From Polytrichum commune (lineage: Eukaryota; Streptophyta; Polytrichopsida; Polytrichales; Polytrichaceae): 60,000 nucleotides of DNA. A program made the position numbers and the translations under genes. This document shows positions 46,293 to 57,789 of this stretch, piece by piece (the stretch's first letter is position 1; every line of letters begins with the position of its first letter). Under the pieces are notes generated by a model. The model saw only the letters and a list, made by a program, of their open reading frames with translations, searched no databases and had not been told where the DNA came from. The stretch is from NCBI GenBank assembly GCA_950295325.1, contig OX485803.1, positions 48,563,554 to 48,623,553 on the forward strand, in the 5' to 3' direction.

Positions 46293-47407
46293 ATGGCGCC
46301 TCTTAAGCCTGCTAGAGCTCTCATACTCCTCGTTGCCATGCTCTTAGTTTCTGAGCTGCTCGTGTCTCCAGCGCTTGCCGAGGTGAACATTTCTACTTGC
46401 ATTGACCATATTTTGTATCCTCATTTGCATCCCAAAGTCTATCGCAGACAGTTCGTGATAGCATCAAGGCTAAGTGAGAATATTTCAGTTGATGTTCTAT
46501 TCCTCTGTGTCCCAATGGTCTGGTATGTTTTTAGCAGTGAAATTAAACAATGTGGTAATGCGGGTTCATTTGTGACAGTCTCATAAAAAGAAAAAGTCAT
46601 TGGATGTTGTACTCGACAGATTTGGCAGTCTTATGTGATTTCTTATCTACTATTCAGCTTTTTTGTTTTATTTTTGTTATGTTGTAGAATTAGAGGCTCA
46701 TGCACCAATATAATGCCTCCATTCAAACCCAGGCACTTTATGACATGTTTCTCTAGGTGGTAAATCACCCAAAGTTCAGTGTGAATACTAACGATGGGCA
46801 CAAGTAGCTCAGTTTGATAATGTTTATGGTTTATGTAACAATCTCATGATTTGTTTTACAAAGATGTTGGTGAAATTGGCATGGAATGTATGGCATAGTG
46901 AGGTTCCTTACATGAATTTATACTTGAGCATGACATGTGACAAGCTCAATCTTATAGATGCTGGAAAAAATGTTATGATAGTGAGGGTGCTTACATGAAC
47001 TTTTACATGAGCATTTTATGTGACAAGCTTGATGTCATTCACATAGATGCCAGGATAAATGCCCCAAAAAAGTGATGGGAATGATAGTGTAGTCAAGCTC
47101 CTTACATGAATAAATTATTGACCATCTTTAGTTAACCAAACAACACTTGCAAAACCTTTGCTTATAATCATGTCTTTAGGGAAATGATGATGTTGCAAGC
47201 TCACAGAATTACATGAAGGACTTTGGCGGTGGAAACAACCCTGGCCATGGTGGAGGTGGAAACGACCATGGTCCCGGTGGACCACGTCGCAACCCAGGTC
47301 ATGGTGGCGGTCCTGGCCAAGGTGGCCAAGGCCCTAGAAGAGGAGGAGGTGGTGGTCCCCATGGTGGGGGTGGAGGGGGACCTGGTCATGGAGGCCCTGG
47401 GCATTAA
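46293..47407 (+). CDS. Secreted glycine-rich protein, short form (GRP-B3), two exons
   Basis: Probable cell-wall glycine-rich protein of the GRP-B family. Exons are 46293-46382 and 47180-47407 (318 nt, 105 aa), with GT/AG borders in phase 0. Exon 1 is a signal peptide only: M-A-P-L-K-P-A-R start, L-I-L-L-V-A-M-L-L-V core, cleavage near P-A-L-A before E. Exon 2 opens G-N-D-D-V-A-S-S-Q-N-Y, the family motif, then Gly/Pro/His-rich sequence with N-P-G-H-G-G, G-P-R-R and G-P-H-G-G units, ending G-P-G-H-stop. It lacks the Tyr-Asn-Pro repeats of B1 and B2 and has His-rich spacing instead. Its 797-bp intron is much longer than those of B1 (270 bp) and B2 (349 bp) and holds a tandem repeat of about 80 bp. 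Confidence 0.82.
46885..47115 (+). repeat. Degenerate tandem repeat in GRP-B3 intron
   Basis: About 2.5 units of 80-100 bp share TAGTGAGG-like, CTTACATGAA, GAGCAT and TGTGACAAGCT blocks. The array accounts for part of the extra length of this intron. Confidence 0.5.
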
Positions 47408-49519
47408 ATTGAACTACCCAAGGTACCTAACTTACATCATTCAATTAGTTCAATTTTGTTCTACATATTAACACTTGGGGCCTCCATTCACCAAGTTTTG
47501 TCCATTTTACCACATGTTTTCCTACTAGGTGATAAATTGTCCAAATACTACATGGATTACGTGGCGTTAACAATATTCTTGTTCACTAGATGGTTTATGT
47601 CTATCAAAATAATAGATCTTCAATCCATATTCATAGATTTCAAAGCCTTCCATTGGAAGAGAACCGGTAGTAAGACCCTACAATTTGTATAGTGAGGGTT
47701 CTATTTGTGAAAGCCTACAATGTTTATGGAGATGAATCTCACAAAATTAAGAAGAAAATCACAAAACTGAGAAGAAAAATATAACAAAGTTATTTATAAA
47801 GTCTTCTAAAAGAGACAACAAACGAAGAGTTTGGTGTCTCTTTGCAAGACATTTTCTATCAAGAGTTCATTAATCTAGCTTCTTATGTCAGAATCTTATT
47901 TTGAAACACGGTGGAAACTCCTTGGACCTCTTCTTTCCATCCCAATTTTTCTTAATGTGAACTTGGATTTGAACTAGGGTGTGATCCATGGGACCAACGT
48001 CCCTCAGCCTAAACTTGACAAGGCTAGCTCAGTCTAACAAGCCCAACATGTGATATGATATAACCATGCTTAAATGGGGGTCACTTCATACATAAGCCCT
48101 TGAAGTGAGCTTTTAACTAACTCGCGTGGAGTTTAACCCATAGACTGTGAGGATCACTCTAAATGTGATTGAATCTTGTATGGTGGATGTGCACCTCAAA
48201 GTAGACATAGGAAGTCATTTTGATGAATTACATATATAATCAATGTCAATCTCAATAATTCCTCAGTGATTGCTGTTGTGTATGAATTATAGGTACTATT
48301 CACGTTGTCACGACCTTCAGCAACTCAATCTGGGAAGAACATGTGCGAATTGCCAACAAATGGCATTTGGTTCTGAGGAGGAGGGACGTGCAGTTAACTG
48401 GTGGAATTGAAGGCTCCCTGTTGCTACTAAGTGCAGCTTTATCTTCAAAGATATTAGCGAAATGAGAATTTAGCAAGTCTAAACCTGAATAGATGACCCT
48501 CCTCAAACAAAATATATGTACATATATATGCATACCTGTCACTTGTTTCTGAGATATAGAAGTTGCTACCCACATGCCATAATGTGGAGTATACATATAT
48601 ATAATATCTTGAGCTCCCACGGAGCTAATAAATAAAATGCTGCCAGCTTTCTTGAATTGAAGCATTGCAATACTACACTGCTGCCTGATGCATGTGGTTA
48701 ATTAGCTATTAGCTAATACCATCAGTTTGAAGACCAACCAGAACATATGGGTGAAAATGGAGCTTGACCTGGCAATAACCAACTATCAGAATTTTGAAGG
48801 AATAAAAGTAAAAATAATCTCAGTGACATAAAAGTTCTTTACAGCTATTATATTGTAGCACCGCTGTTATTGTGGGTGCAGTTTCTCCTAATAAAGCCAA
48901 CCACTGCAGAATCACGACTGAAATTGACATTGATCTCTAACCTTGTCGCATATTAGACTTCCGGAGTGACTGAGGTGGTATGTAATTGTGGGCATCAAAT
49001 CAGACGTTCGACTTCCATGGTCACTGATGTATTTGCTGAAGCTCAAGTTTCCACAAACACAGAGATCTACTATAAACGTAGCACCTCAGAATTGTAAAAG
49101 CTATAGCACCACTTGGGTTGATAGCTCCTTGAACTTGGGTTGAATGCTCAGACCTATTTGGTACATGTAGGTATTCTTTCAAGCCAGAGAATGAGAGCTT
49201 TGGCACAAGTTTCCCCCCATTTTAGTGGTATTTATATAATAGATGTTACCACTTGCATTACAGCTACTGCAAATGTCCTTTGCCAAAATCAAAATTATGA
49301 TAAATCCTTTCCATAGAGCTTACTATTGGGCACATTATTGCATTTCATATCGATGAACAACCAACTTGGCATGCATCTAATGTGTTGTAAAATAAAGAGG
49401 CAAGTAACAAACAAATAGAAAGTGGGCAGATTGCATTAAAGGTAGTTGTTACAGAACGGTAGGACTATTAAATTGTCATTCGTCAGTTTAGCATTGTGTG
49501 GTCTGCAAGGTGGTTGACT
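47408..49519. other. Intergenic region after GRP-B3
   Basis: The stretch around 47580-47700 resembles 39940-40070 downstream of GRP-B2. Nothing else was recognised. Confidence 0.4.
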
Positions 49520-49529
49520 TCATTTATAG

Positions 49530-49853
49530 TGTCACCAATTCTATTTGTCTTGCTCAATACTGATTGTAAACCGCCATAGAGTGCCACCAATTCTATTTGT
49601 CTTGCTCAATACTAATTGTAAACCGCCATAGAGTGTCACCAATTCTATTTGTCTTGCTCAATACTGATTGTAAACCGCCATATAGTGTCACCAATTCTAT
49701 TTGTCTTGCTCAATACTGATTGTAAACCGCCATATAGTGTCACCAATTCTATGTCTTGCTCAATACTGATTGTAAACCGCCATGTAGTGTCACCAATTCT
49801 ATTGTCTTGCTCAATACTGATTGTAAACCGCCATGTAGTGTCACCAACACCAA
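49530..49853 (+). repeat. Minisatellite of about 60 bp, five to six units
   Basis: The unit reads GTGTCACCAATTCTATTTG, then CTTGCTCAATACTGATTG, then TAAACCGCCATA, with very few differences between copies. A single unit of the same sequence is present in a related dispersed repeat at 58436-58490, so the array expanded from one unit. The even spacing recalls a CRISPR array, but the whole unit repeats and there are no spacers. Confidence 0.85.
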
Positions 49854-50138
49854 ATGTAAACTTTACATTATTTGTCATTCCTTGTAAACAAATTTTGGCA
49901 TTAGGAATTTACAATGTTGCAATTACTGTCACGTACTAAGTGTTTGTTCATCCAAATTTCAGTCTACCATGCCTATATTTCACTACAAAGATGTTAGAAT
50001 GCAGAATATACCAGACTATGCTTCAGAAAAAGTAAGTTGAGATGACGATAGTTGTAAACTTATCCATAAGAAGTGCCATTAGAAAACTTACCACAGCGAC
50101 TTAAACTACCATATGACACTAGATAAAATATTTAGTGT
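49840..50138 (+). repeat. Dispersed repeat ending in the ACACTAAATA hairpin, copy with minisatellite
   Basis: After the minisatellite the sequence stays alignable to 58480-58783 (ACATTATTTGTCA, TCATCCAAATTTCA and CATAAGAAGTG blocks). Both end in a hairpin with arms ACACTAGATA/TATTTAGTGT here and ACACTAAATA/TATTTGGTGT there. It is likely a DNA transposon family without coding capacity. Confidence 0.6.
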
Positions 50139-50395
50139 AGCCTGTTGTTGACAGTCACCACTGCAGAGGGCATGAATTAAATTATCACAACACTCATGAG
50201 CTCATAAGCCAGGATGAAGTATTCTGGAAGTCTGTAATTCTCTACACTGCAGCTTGTTCCAAGTTTAGCTGGGTACTGCAAAAGCTGCTGAAGTAGCAGG
50301 AAAGGCTCCTCCCCACAAGGAATATGGGTCCAGTAAAGTATTTGTTTACAATGACAACTTATTAGCAGAGTGCCACCATTCCTACATTATTGACA

Positions 50396-53300
50396 TTACA
50401 TCTCATCCACAAGTATTGTAGCACCAGGTATAAGTCCAATGTCCACCAGTGTCTCCATGTCGTCATCCAAGGATACTGGCAGGGGCGAGTCCTGCAACAA
50501 AGACAATAGATATGTTACCAAAAACAAGAGAGACTGCTTCTTCAAAAATAAGTATTTTAATCTACTTCTTAGACTAAAAGAACAATGGCCAAGTGACTGA
50601 CTACTTAGTGGGGTGGCCTCTTCTTGAATCTCAAATTTCATATCCATGTTGATTTGGTTGATTGAATAAGACTGGCTGAATGCTGGACAATAAGAGTTGT
50701 CCTTTAACTCAATGGGACTTTTTGTCAGGAGTTGGTCCCCTGTGATTTTCCATTGGTTGCTTGACAATTGTAATCAAATTTCTCTTTCCACTTGTGGTGC
50801 ATGTTTGGAGGTAGTGTTTGAATTTGAGTAAAGAGCAACCCATTTCGATTCATTAAGGGCCACACTCATTTTAGCACCTCTTAGCATGTCAGAATGAGTT
50901 TGGCCCTCAATGAACTGATATAGAATCTTCTTTGCTCAAAACTCCACACTGCCTTCTAGCATGCACCACAAACTTGCCAAACATGGAAAGTATGTAACCA
51001 GAACAACCAACTCCCGACCCAAAGTCATTTGAGTTAGAGGAAACTCTATGTTCTACTCACTGGGGCTAAGATCCCTTGCAAACATTCAGAGCATCCACTA
51101 CCGCTTGCAAAGCCAAATTTTTCAAGGCAACAAACCAGAATTCCAAATTTGCAAGAGTACAAATGCATAATTTGACACGACTCACTTGTATATCAGATTA
51201 GGGAAAACCAGCGTCCATACCTGCTCATAGTAAAATAGGTGCTGGCGATCAGTCTTTAGTTTGAAAAGAGCTTCACACACAACCTTCAACCTTCCAACCT
51301 GTGAACCATCCCATGCATGCCCCTTCCAATGACTTCCGCAAGTATGAAGATACAAAACGTCTGATACATAACTTTCTGAGGTATAGCATTTAGTAAAATA
51401 AATCCTCTTTCTTCATACATTATTGATGAGGCCAGCATCTTCCAGAAAGAACTAACCGTTGTTGCGCTTGGGAGCTTCTTGGTAACTGGAGCTTTTTCTC
51501 CAACAGAGGCTGCTGTGCATACAATATTAACAGCTGAACAGCCCCACCACAACATGTTTGTTACTCGCATGAAGTCAAGCAATTACAAGAAATCCTACCT
51601 AACTCCATGAGTTCTGATTGGTGACTTGAAACTTTTAGGTCTGAAGATTGTGAACTCTATTCAGCAGTTGCATCCACCTCACTGACTCCAAGGTGGATAA
51701 GTTCAGAATAATTTCAATAACCACAACCACTAACCACAATTTGGCTGAGGATTTGGGTTGAGTACTTACAAAGCAAAGTGCTAGACAATTTGTGTGTGAT
51801 TCCTTCGTTAGATCCTCTCTGAAGGTCGAGTGGAATATCATGCAATACTCTCAGCTGTTCAAACCTGTGCACCAATTCATTGAAAGTGAGAAATATGAAG
51901 ATTGTAGCTACAACTCTACTTTAAAATAGTTATGGCAGTTTCATTCTCCATTTCACAAGGATGATTTTCCATTTTTAGCAAATATGTGCTGCAAAGAATT
52001 ATTAAACAGCTGAGAATTGCCAGATGAGGACATACCGGCGATGGCACTTGATTATGTCTTCAATGCTATTTGTCTGCATAGATGTGAGCAGGTGGCGCAC
52101 ATACCTGAAGTATCCAAGTTAAGAAATAATCAAAAAGGAGGGAAAGCTGTACGCTGCAAGTGATTATTTGCTTTATGCTTTCCATGGGACCAATCTGACT
52201 GGTCAATACAAGGAGGCAAGGCAGAATCTTTATATGCAAATTGAAGCAGGTTGACATGCGAGTAAAATTGGTTTTCTTGAACCTCATCCCAATAACAAAG
52301 TCCAAATAAAGAAGTTGCATCTGAGGTAGACACATAATAGAAAATTCAAGAGACCCCAGAGAGGCACCTTATTTCAGAATCTCGTCTCTCCCTTGGTTTC
52401 ACCTGCAAAAAATTGCAGCAAGCTATCATAGTTAACAGGGCTTTCACTAATGACTTCCATAGGTGTGTATTTCACATAATTGCGAATTGAAGCAGCCCTG
52501 TGATGATAAGTTCTGGAAAAATGCTCCACAGAGAATACTTTGCACGACCTTTCATTTCACTCTAGTTAGTATTTTTACCTACCTAGTGTTCCAATTTTTA
52601 TCTAAAAAGAAGCACTTGACACTTTCAGAACCTTTTAAGTCCATCACACTGAGCTCTTTTCAAAAGCAGCCAAGCAAAGTTAGTGTACCTGGCTGCCATT
52701 CAGGCTTGTGAGCTTGCCAATTCGAGCCACAATCATGTAACGCACTGCTGACCCATGAGCAGCATCTGTAATTGGGTTATCAGATAACCGTAACTCCTGC
52801 AGACAACAAGAAACAGTTTTAGATTTTTGATAACCCAATAGTCTGAAATTTTAAATGAACAAATATCAGAAGAGTTTGTGGTGAAGTCATGGCCACCACG
52901 TTGACTCATAAGATCTGGAGGTGGCTGAAGCAACTGACAATGATCTAGTTCACTTGTAGTTAATACTACCATTCAGATAAAGTGAATCCACCTGAAACCC
53001 GGATATTACTGGTGATATTGGTTGAAGACAATACTGGTACAGTTTTGCTTATAATTTTAGACAGAGGTTTTGAATTCTTTGACCAACAAATACCTGGAGA
53101 GAAGGAAATTGATCAAGTGCATCTATTGAAGCCCAGTCAGAGATTTGATTTCGACCTGCAGGTTTGATCATGCAGGAAACTTTACAGATCTACACTTCAA
53201 ACATTGACAACATATTTTTCTATTTGATTTTCAAGATCTTTCATAGTTCATTACTGCATAGAAATAACATGAACAAAGATGGATCTAAATCTAGATGAAT

Positions 53301-56300
53301 TCAGAATACGAGGCTGGAAAAGTGTAGATAACACACCCAGAAGAAGGCAACGCAGTGATGCAAAAGGCATCAGATTCCTCTTCTCATCTTGTGACTGGTG
53401 AGAATTGTCATCACCGCCAGGTGGTGTAGGATAACTTATATGCTGGAGCTTGTTTCCACTAAGATACAGCTGCTCCAAGCTGCCGACAATTAAATAGACA
53501 GTCAGTCAAATGTATGCACTGTAACAATGCAAACCAAGCATTTATAATTGCATGTTTATTTGAACTAATAACAGTCTTGATTCAAAACCAAACCATTGCA
53601 TGAGCATTAACAGGAGTGTGAGATTATTAGACCTCTTCAGTTGAGAGAGCTTGAGGATCTCCTCCCAGTGCTCAAACTGATTTTCCTCCAGATTCAACAG
53701 CCGCAGTGAATCAAACCCCTGAACAAACGCCTCTTCTGGTACAATGCTGACAGGGCCTACCTGCCAAATTACATGCACTTAGAGACAAAATAAAAATACA
53801 AATGCTATCAGTATGATAAATGAACACAGGTGAAAATTGTGAGGGAAAAAAATACCTCAATTTTCTGTAAGTTGTTGCCACAAAGCGAAAGCTCCTGAAT
53901 GTTGGGTAAAGATCCCTTCAATAATTCAACCTGCAAAACCCAAGCTCAATCAATACAGCAGGTTGCAGTGTCAACAAGAAAAACTGGCTCAAAATCTGGT
54001 GTGTGGTAAACACCCTGAAAATAAATTATTGCAGCCTATGTATTCTGGACAAAATGAATTTCCTGATCATTTATGAAACCAACAATTTATTTAACTTATG
54101 ATCATGAACTAATCTTAATTTTTTTCATGGTAGCAGAATGAAGACATGCCTGCACAAAACAGCAAGCACGTTGATTGACGTGCTGAATTTACAAACCTGT
54201 TTCCAATTCAAGCCACAATTATTGAGAATAAGTGTGGTTAAATTTGAAAGCACAGGCAGCTGGCAGCTGGAAGGGAATGATATGCGGCTGCTGCTGAGAT
54301 CAAGTATTTGAAGAGCTGGTAATTCTTCACATATACGACCTACCTCCTGTGAAATACCACAAACTTCATCTCACAATTTGCAAACAATTCCTAAATGTTG
54401 TACTTTAGAACTTGGACCCATTTTAGAGTACTCCTTGTTCTAATAATTAACTAACTAATTGCTCTTAAGGCACCAAGTACAAGGTCCAAGCAAGTCTGCA
54501 AATTTTCATAGTTTGAAATGCAAATTCGGTCTTACCTGCCAGTCAGGAAGAAGGTTCCCAGTGAGATCAAGCTCATTAATGTCTGCAAAGCACAGAGAAT
54601 AAGATTCAGTTCAATCACATTGAAATGTGAGAGTTTAGGATTTAGGGTTTGGAAAACTATATCAAAATCTGAATGGGGGATGCAATCACAACATCTGTAA
54701 TTTATGGTCAAAGATTAATCCTGAGAATGCTATCACTACATTGCTACGCCTGTAGTACCTTCGCAGTAGAGAGCTGAAAAGATCAAAACATTCCACAAGC
54801 ACAGATGACAATGTGACTGTAATGCTTATCTAAATGATTTGAGTACAACTTGGTGACAAGGTGAAATTGAGAAGGAGATATACTTGAACAAGCAGCTCTG
54901 AGTTCTCCCAGAGGTCCAGCAGAGCACACCCCAGCATAATTGAGTGTAGCAACTTGGAGAGCTTTAAGGTTTTTTTGCCTCTCCTCCACTTCAGCCTTTC
55001 CCACAAACTCAACCGCCACTTTCAGCTGTCTCACAGACATGACATACATGTCATCTGCACCAACCCAAACTCTTTTAAAAACCGACCTTAAATTTTGCAA
55101 TACTACCAAAAAGTGAACATCTGAAATTTGTGGGTGGCCAAACCTAAAGAGGAGTGATATTCAAAACCCTCCAATTCTAGATAACTTCCTATGTGTCTTC
55201 CTCACAATGGCTAGCAAGGGCTTTTCAATCAACTGAGATGGACATTGCAAAAATCATGATTGGCTACAGGAGTATCAGGATTCTGTAGGAAGTCGTTAGG
55301 ATCATCTCTCACGACATAATCCACAGAGTCTGATCCACCTATACGCATCCACAAGAATGGTGACAACTAACAACTTTATTTGGATCGGAAGTGATCTTAA
55401 ATGCCTTTTAAATGATCCGAACATTCTACTGACCCTGACTGACATCATCATGTATATCTTCTTCCCCAACATGGCTTGCTAACATTTATTCTATTGGGTG
55501 TTCAACCACTTGAGCCATTTCCTGCACAAAAAATATTATTGACTCCAGGTGTATCAGGATTCTGTAGGAAGTCATTTAGAATCAACCCTCTCAATATAAT
55601 CCACAAAGTCAGATCCATCTTTGGGTATCCACAGGAATAAAGACAACTTTGATTTGGATAGGAAGTGATCTCATATGACTTCCAACTGATCCAGACATTC
55701 AACACCTACTGCCAACATCCTGTATATCTCCTCTCCCCAACATGGTTTGCTGATATTGCTGCTATTGAGGGTTTATCAATGAATTGGACCTTCTTCTGTG
55801 CATTATTGGCTCCAGGAATATCAGCCTTCTATGCTTTATAGAATTGATTGACTCCAGGTAAAGTAAGCTCACGGCAGGATATGGTAGCACCTACTGCAAA
55901 ATCAGGATATCCTGCCTACTTGTATCCTCCTTTGCTTATCCACAGGATTGGTGACTACTTTGATTTGCATACGACATGAACTTAAAATGGCTTCCAAATG
56001 ATTCAGATATTCAACACAAACTGATCCTAAATGACATCATCCATTATATCATCTTCCCCAACACGGTTTGCTAAGATTGCTGCTATTGAGGTTCTTGAAC
56101 CAATTAAACCTTCTCCTGTGCAGAAAACATTATTGGCTCCAGGAATATCAATCTGCTGTGGTTTATAGAATTGATGAACTCCAGATAAGGGAAGCTCAGG
56201 CACCTTCTGCGGCATCAGGGGCGGCCGTCTTGTACCGAAATGACAGGGCATCCAGCAAGGAAACCCCTGCACTCAAGTTGCGGGGGCGCACAAGAGATCC

Positions 56301-56516
56301 CGAGGTTTCCTCAGTTGTCTCGAAGTATTGAACTCCATTCACGGTCCCATTGTGGCGACCATAGCCACTGTCCCAATTTACTCCCACCCATGTGCCCTCG
56401 TGCCCTTGCACTGTTCCCACGTACTTGACCACTCCGCTCTGGCGAGCTGCCTTCTCTGTGTTGATTGTCGTCACACGCTGGCCTACCCGAAACTTACAAT
56501 CCTCCGCATCTGCCAT
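50396..56516 (-). CDS. TBCE: Tubulin-folding cofactor E (TBCE; PFIFFERLING orthologue), 15 exons
   Basis: Cytosolic chaperone that binds alpha-tubulin and, with cofactors C and D, assembles the alpha/beta-tubulin dimer. Minus-strand exons are 56516-56204, 55054-54884, 54582-54536, 54346-54197, 53930-53856, 53760-53633, 53479-53337, 53155-53094, 52796-52689, 52402-52368, 52104-52036, 51864-51770, 51512-51457, 51298-51221 and 50491-50396 (1626 nt, 541 aa). All have GT/AG borders with matching phases. Domains: CAP-Gly at about 8-80, leucine-rich repeats at about 150-385, and a C-terminal ubiquitin-like domain at about 462-541 (S-V-G-E-K-A-P-V-T-K-K-L-P to A-T-I-L-V-D-E-M). Length matches plant TBCE (about 530). 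The CAP-Gly core reads G-R-H-N-G instead of G-K-H/N-D-G. Exon 13 has a second acceptor 3 nt downstream, so a one-residue variant is possible. The start at 56516 fits the family; an upstream in-frame ATG at 56576 would add 20 residues. Confidence 0.95.
55200..56215. repeat. Four-unit tandem array in TBCE intron 1, overlapping the exon 1 end
   Basis: Units of about 265-325 bp share TCCCCAACAYGGYTTGCTRA, ATTGGCTCCAGG-ATATCA, GTAGGAAGTC and TTTGATTTG-AT blocks. ATCAG markers fall near 55273, 55553, 55819 and 56145. The last unit runs into the 3' end of TBCE exon 1 (CACCTTCTGCGGCATCAGG against CACCTACTGCAAAATCAGG in the previous unit), so the array copied the exon 1 donor region. Confidence 0.75.
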
Positions 56517-57290
56517 CGCTCCCAATTTTGCCGATCTCACACAAACTGAGGACGCTGAACATGACAACAACATCATCAGGATGATCCTGATGTTGGGTCA
56601 CTTACTACTTGATCCACACAAAGTGTTGCGTCACCTTTGCTTTGCTATGCCAAACCTAACATCTCAAAAACTACAAGTGGCCAGCTTAGTTCAATGTTGA
56701 ATCCGTGTCGTTAAATACGCTAAACCCTTCAGGGTGTAACATCTCTAGAGTATTGATGATTCAGCATTTAGGTCATGATTCATTCAACGATTGACCGTCC
56801 GCATTAGACATCGCTCCCAATGCTACCAACCTCCCAGAGACCGAGGAGGCTGAAAACAACAACACATCATCAGGATCATCTGATGCTGGTTCAATCACTA
56901 ATCCACACAAAAGTGTTGCGTCACCTTTGCTTTGCTTTGCTATGGCAAACCTAATATCTCAAAATGCAAGTGGCCAGCCTCGTTCGATGTTAAGGCAATG
57001 TCGAAATTACATACCCTAACCCTTCAGGGTGCAATATCTTTACATTATTGATGATTTACCGATGAAGTCATAATGGTCTATTGAACAATGCATTCAACTC
57101 ACATGATTTCATCCTGTGAGATCTTGCTGCATCGACCAAGCATAGAAACTCACAATTAAATTGCAACTCTATCTGTGATTTGGTAGGCATTGATTCGATG
57201 TTCGTATTTTCAATGATGTGATTGAATCAATGTGGAAGGAGTATCGATATTACATACCCTAAGCCTTCAGGGTGTAATCAACATGTAGGT
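56503..57290. repeat. Tandem repeats upstream of TBCE, first unit containing the TBCE start codon
   Basis: Two units of about 295 bp (start near 56503 and 56798) and a third partial one share GCAT-ATCGCTCCCAAT, AACATCATCAGGAT, GTTGCGTCACCTTTGCTTTG and ACCCTTCAGGGTG blocks. The last block occurs near 56726, 57020 and 57262. Unit 1 begins inside TBCE exon 1, so unit 2 holds a mutated copy of the first codons, giving an upstream ATG at 56811 on the minus strand. Confidence 0.75.
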
Positions 57291-57506
57291 GATGATGATT
57301 CATTGAACAATTGATTCAACTCGCATGGTTCCATCCTGTGAGATCTTGCTGCAACGATCAAATGTAGAAACTAACGGTTCAAATTGCAACCCTATCTATG
57401 TTAGTTACACATTTATTCAATTGTAGTAGTTTAATTGATGTGATTGAATCAATGTGCAATCAGTGTGAATACGTGGATCTTGAGGGTTGTGATGAAACCC
57501 TAAACC

Positions 57507-57737
57507 CTAGCTGCCCACCTGTTGCTTGCGAGAGTGGGAGTAATAGAATGGTACATAGTAATCGAGGTGGATAAGAGGGCAAGAAAGAAACCCGGTTAGG
57601 TGGTGATGATGCGATTCGAGTTGCAGAGTTTCGTACTTCGACACTCTCAGTTCCAGAATTGGAGGATGAATCAATCCACCATCATCTTCCAGCAGCATTG
57701 CATTGCTCCGAACGCTGAACTTGCTCAAGCTCCGCAA
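57507..57737 (-). other. Open frame upstream of TBCE, possible leader exon or small gene
   Basis: A 76-codon minus-strand frame starting M-R-S-L-S-K-F-S-V-R-S-N-A-M-L-L-E-D-D-G-G. A TATA-like CATATAAAC lies near 57783-57775, about 40 bases upstream. The first half looks coding, the second half (His-rich, then Tyr/Ser-rich) less so. It could be the real 5' leader of the TBCE transcript, with an intron to the coding exon, or an unrelated small gene. I do not recognise it. Confidence 0.25.
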
Positions 57738-57789
57738 TCTCCCATCCCTTGAAGGCTTTACCGGAAGACCAAAAGTTTATATGAATTCC

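Noticed and set aside
49530-49853. Regular repeats resembling a CRISPR array
   Set aside because: The whole 60-bp unit repeats with no variable spacers, and the genome is eukaryotic. It is a minisatellite.
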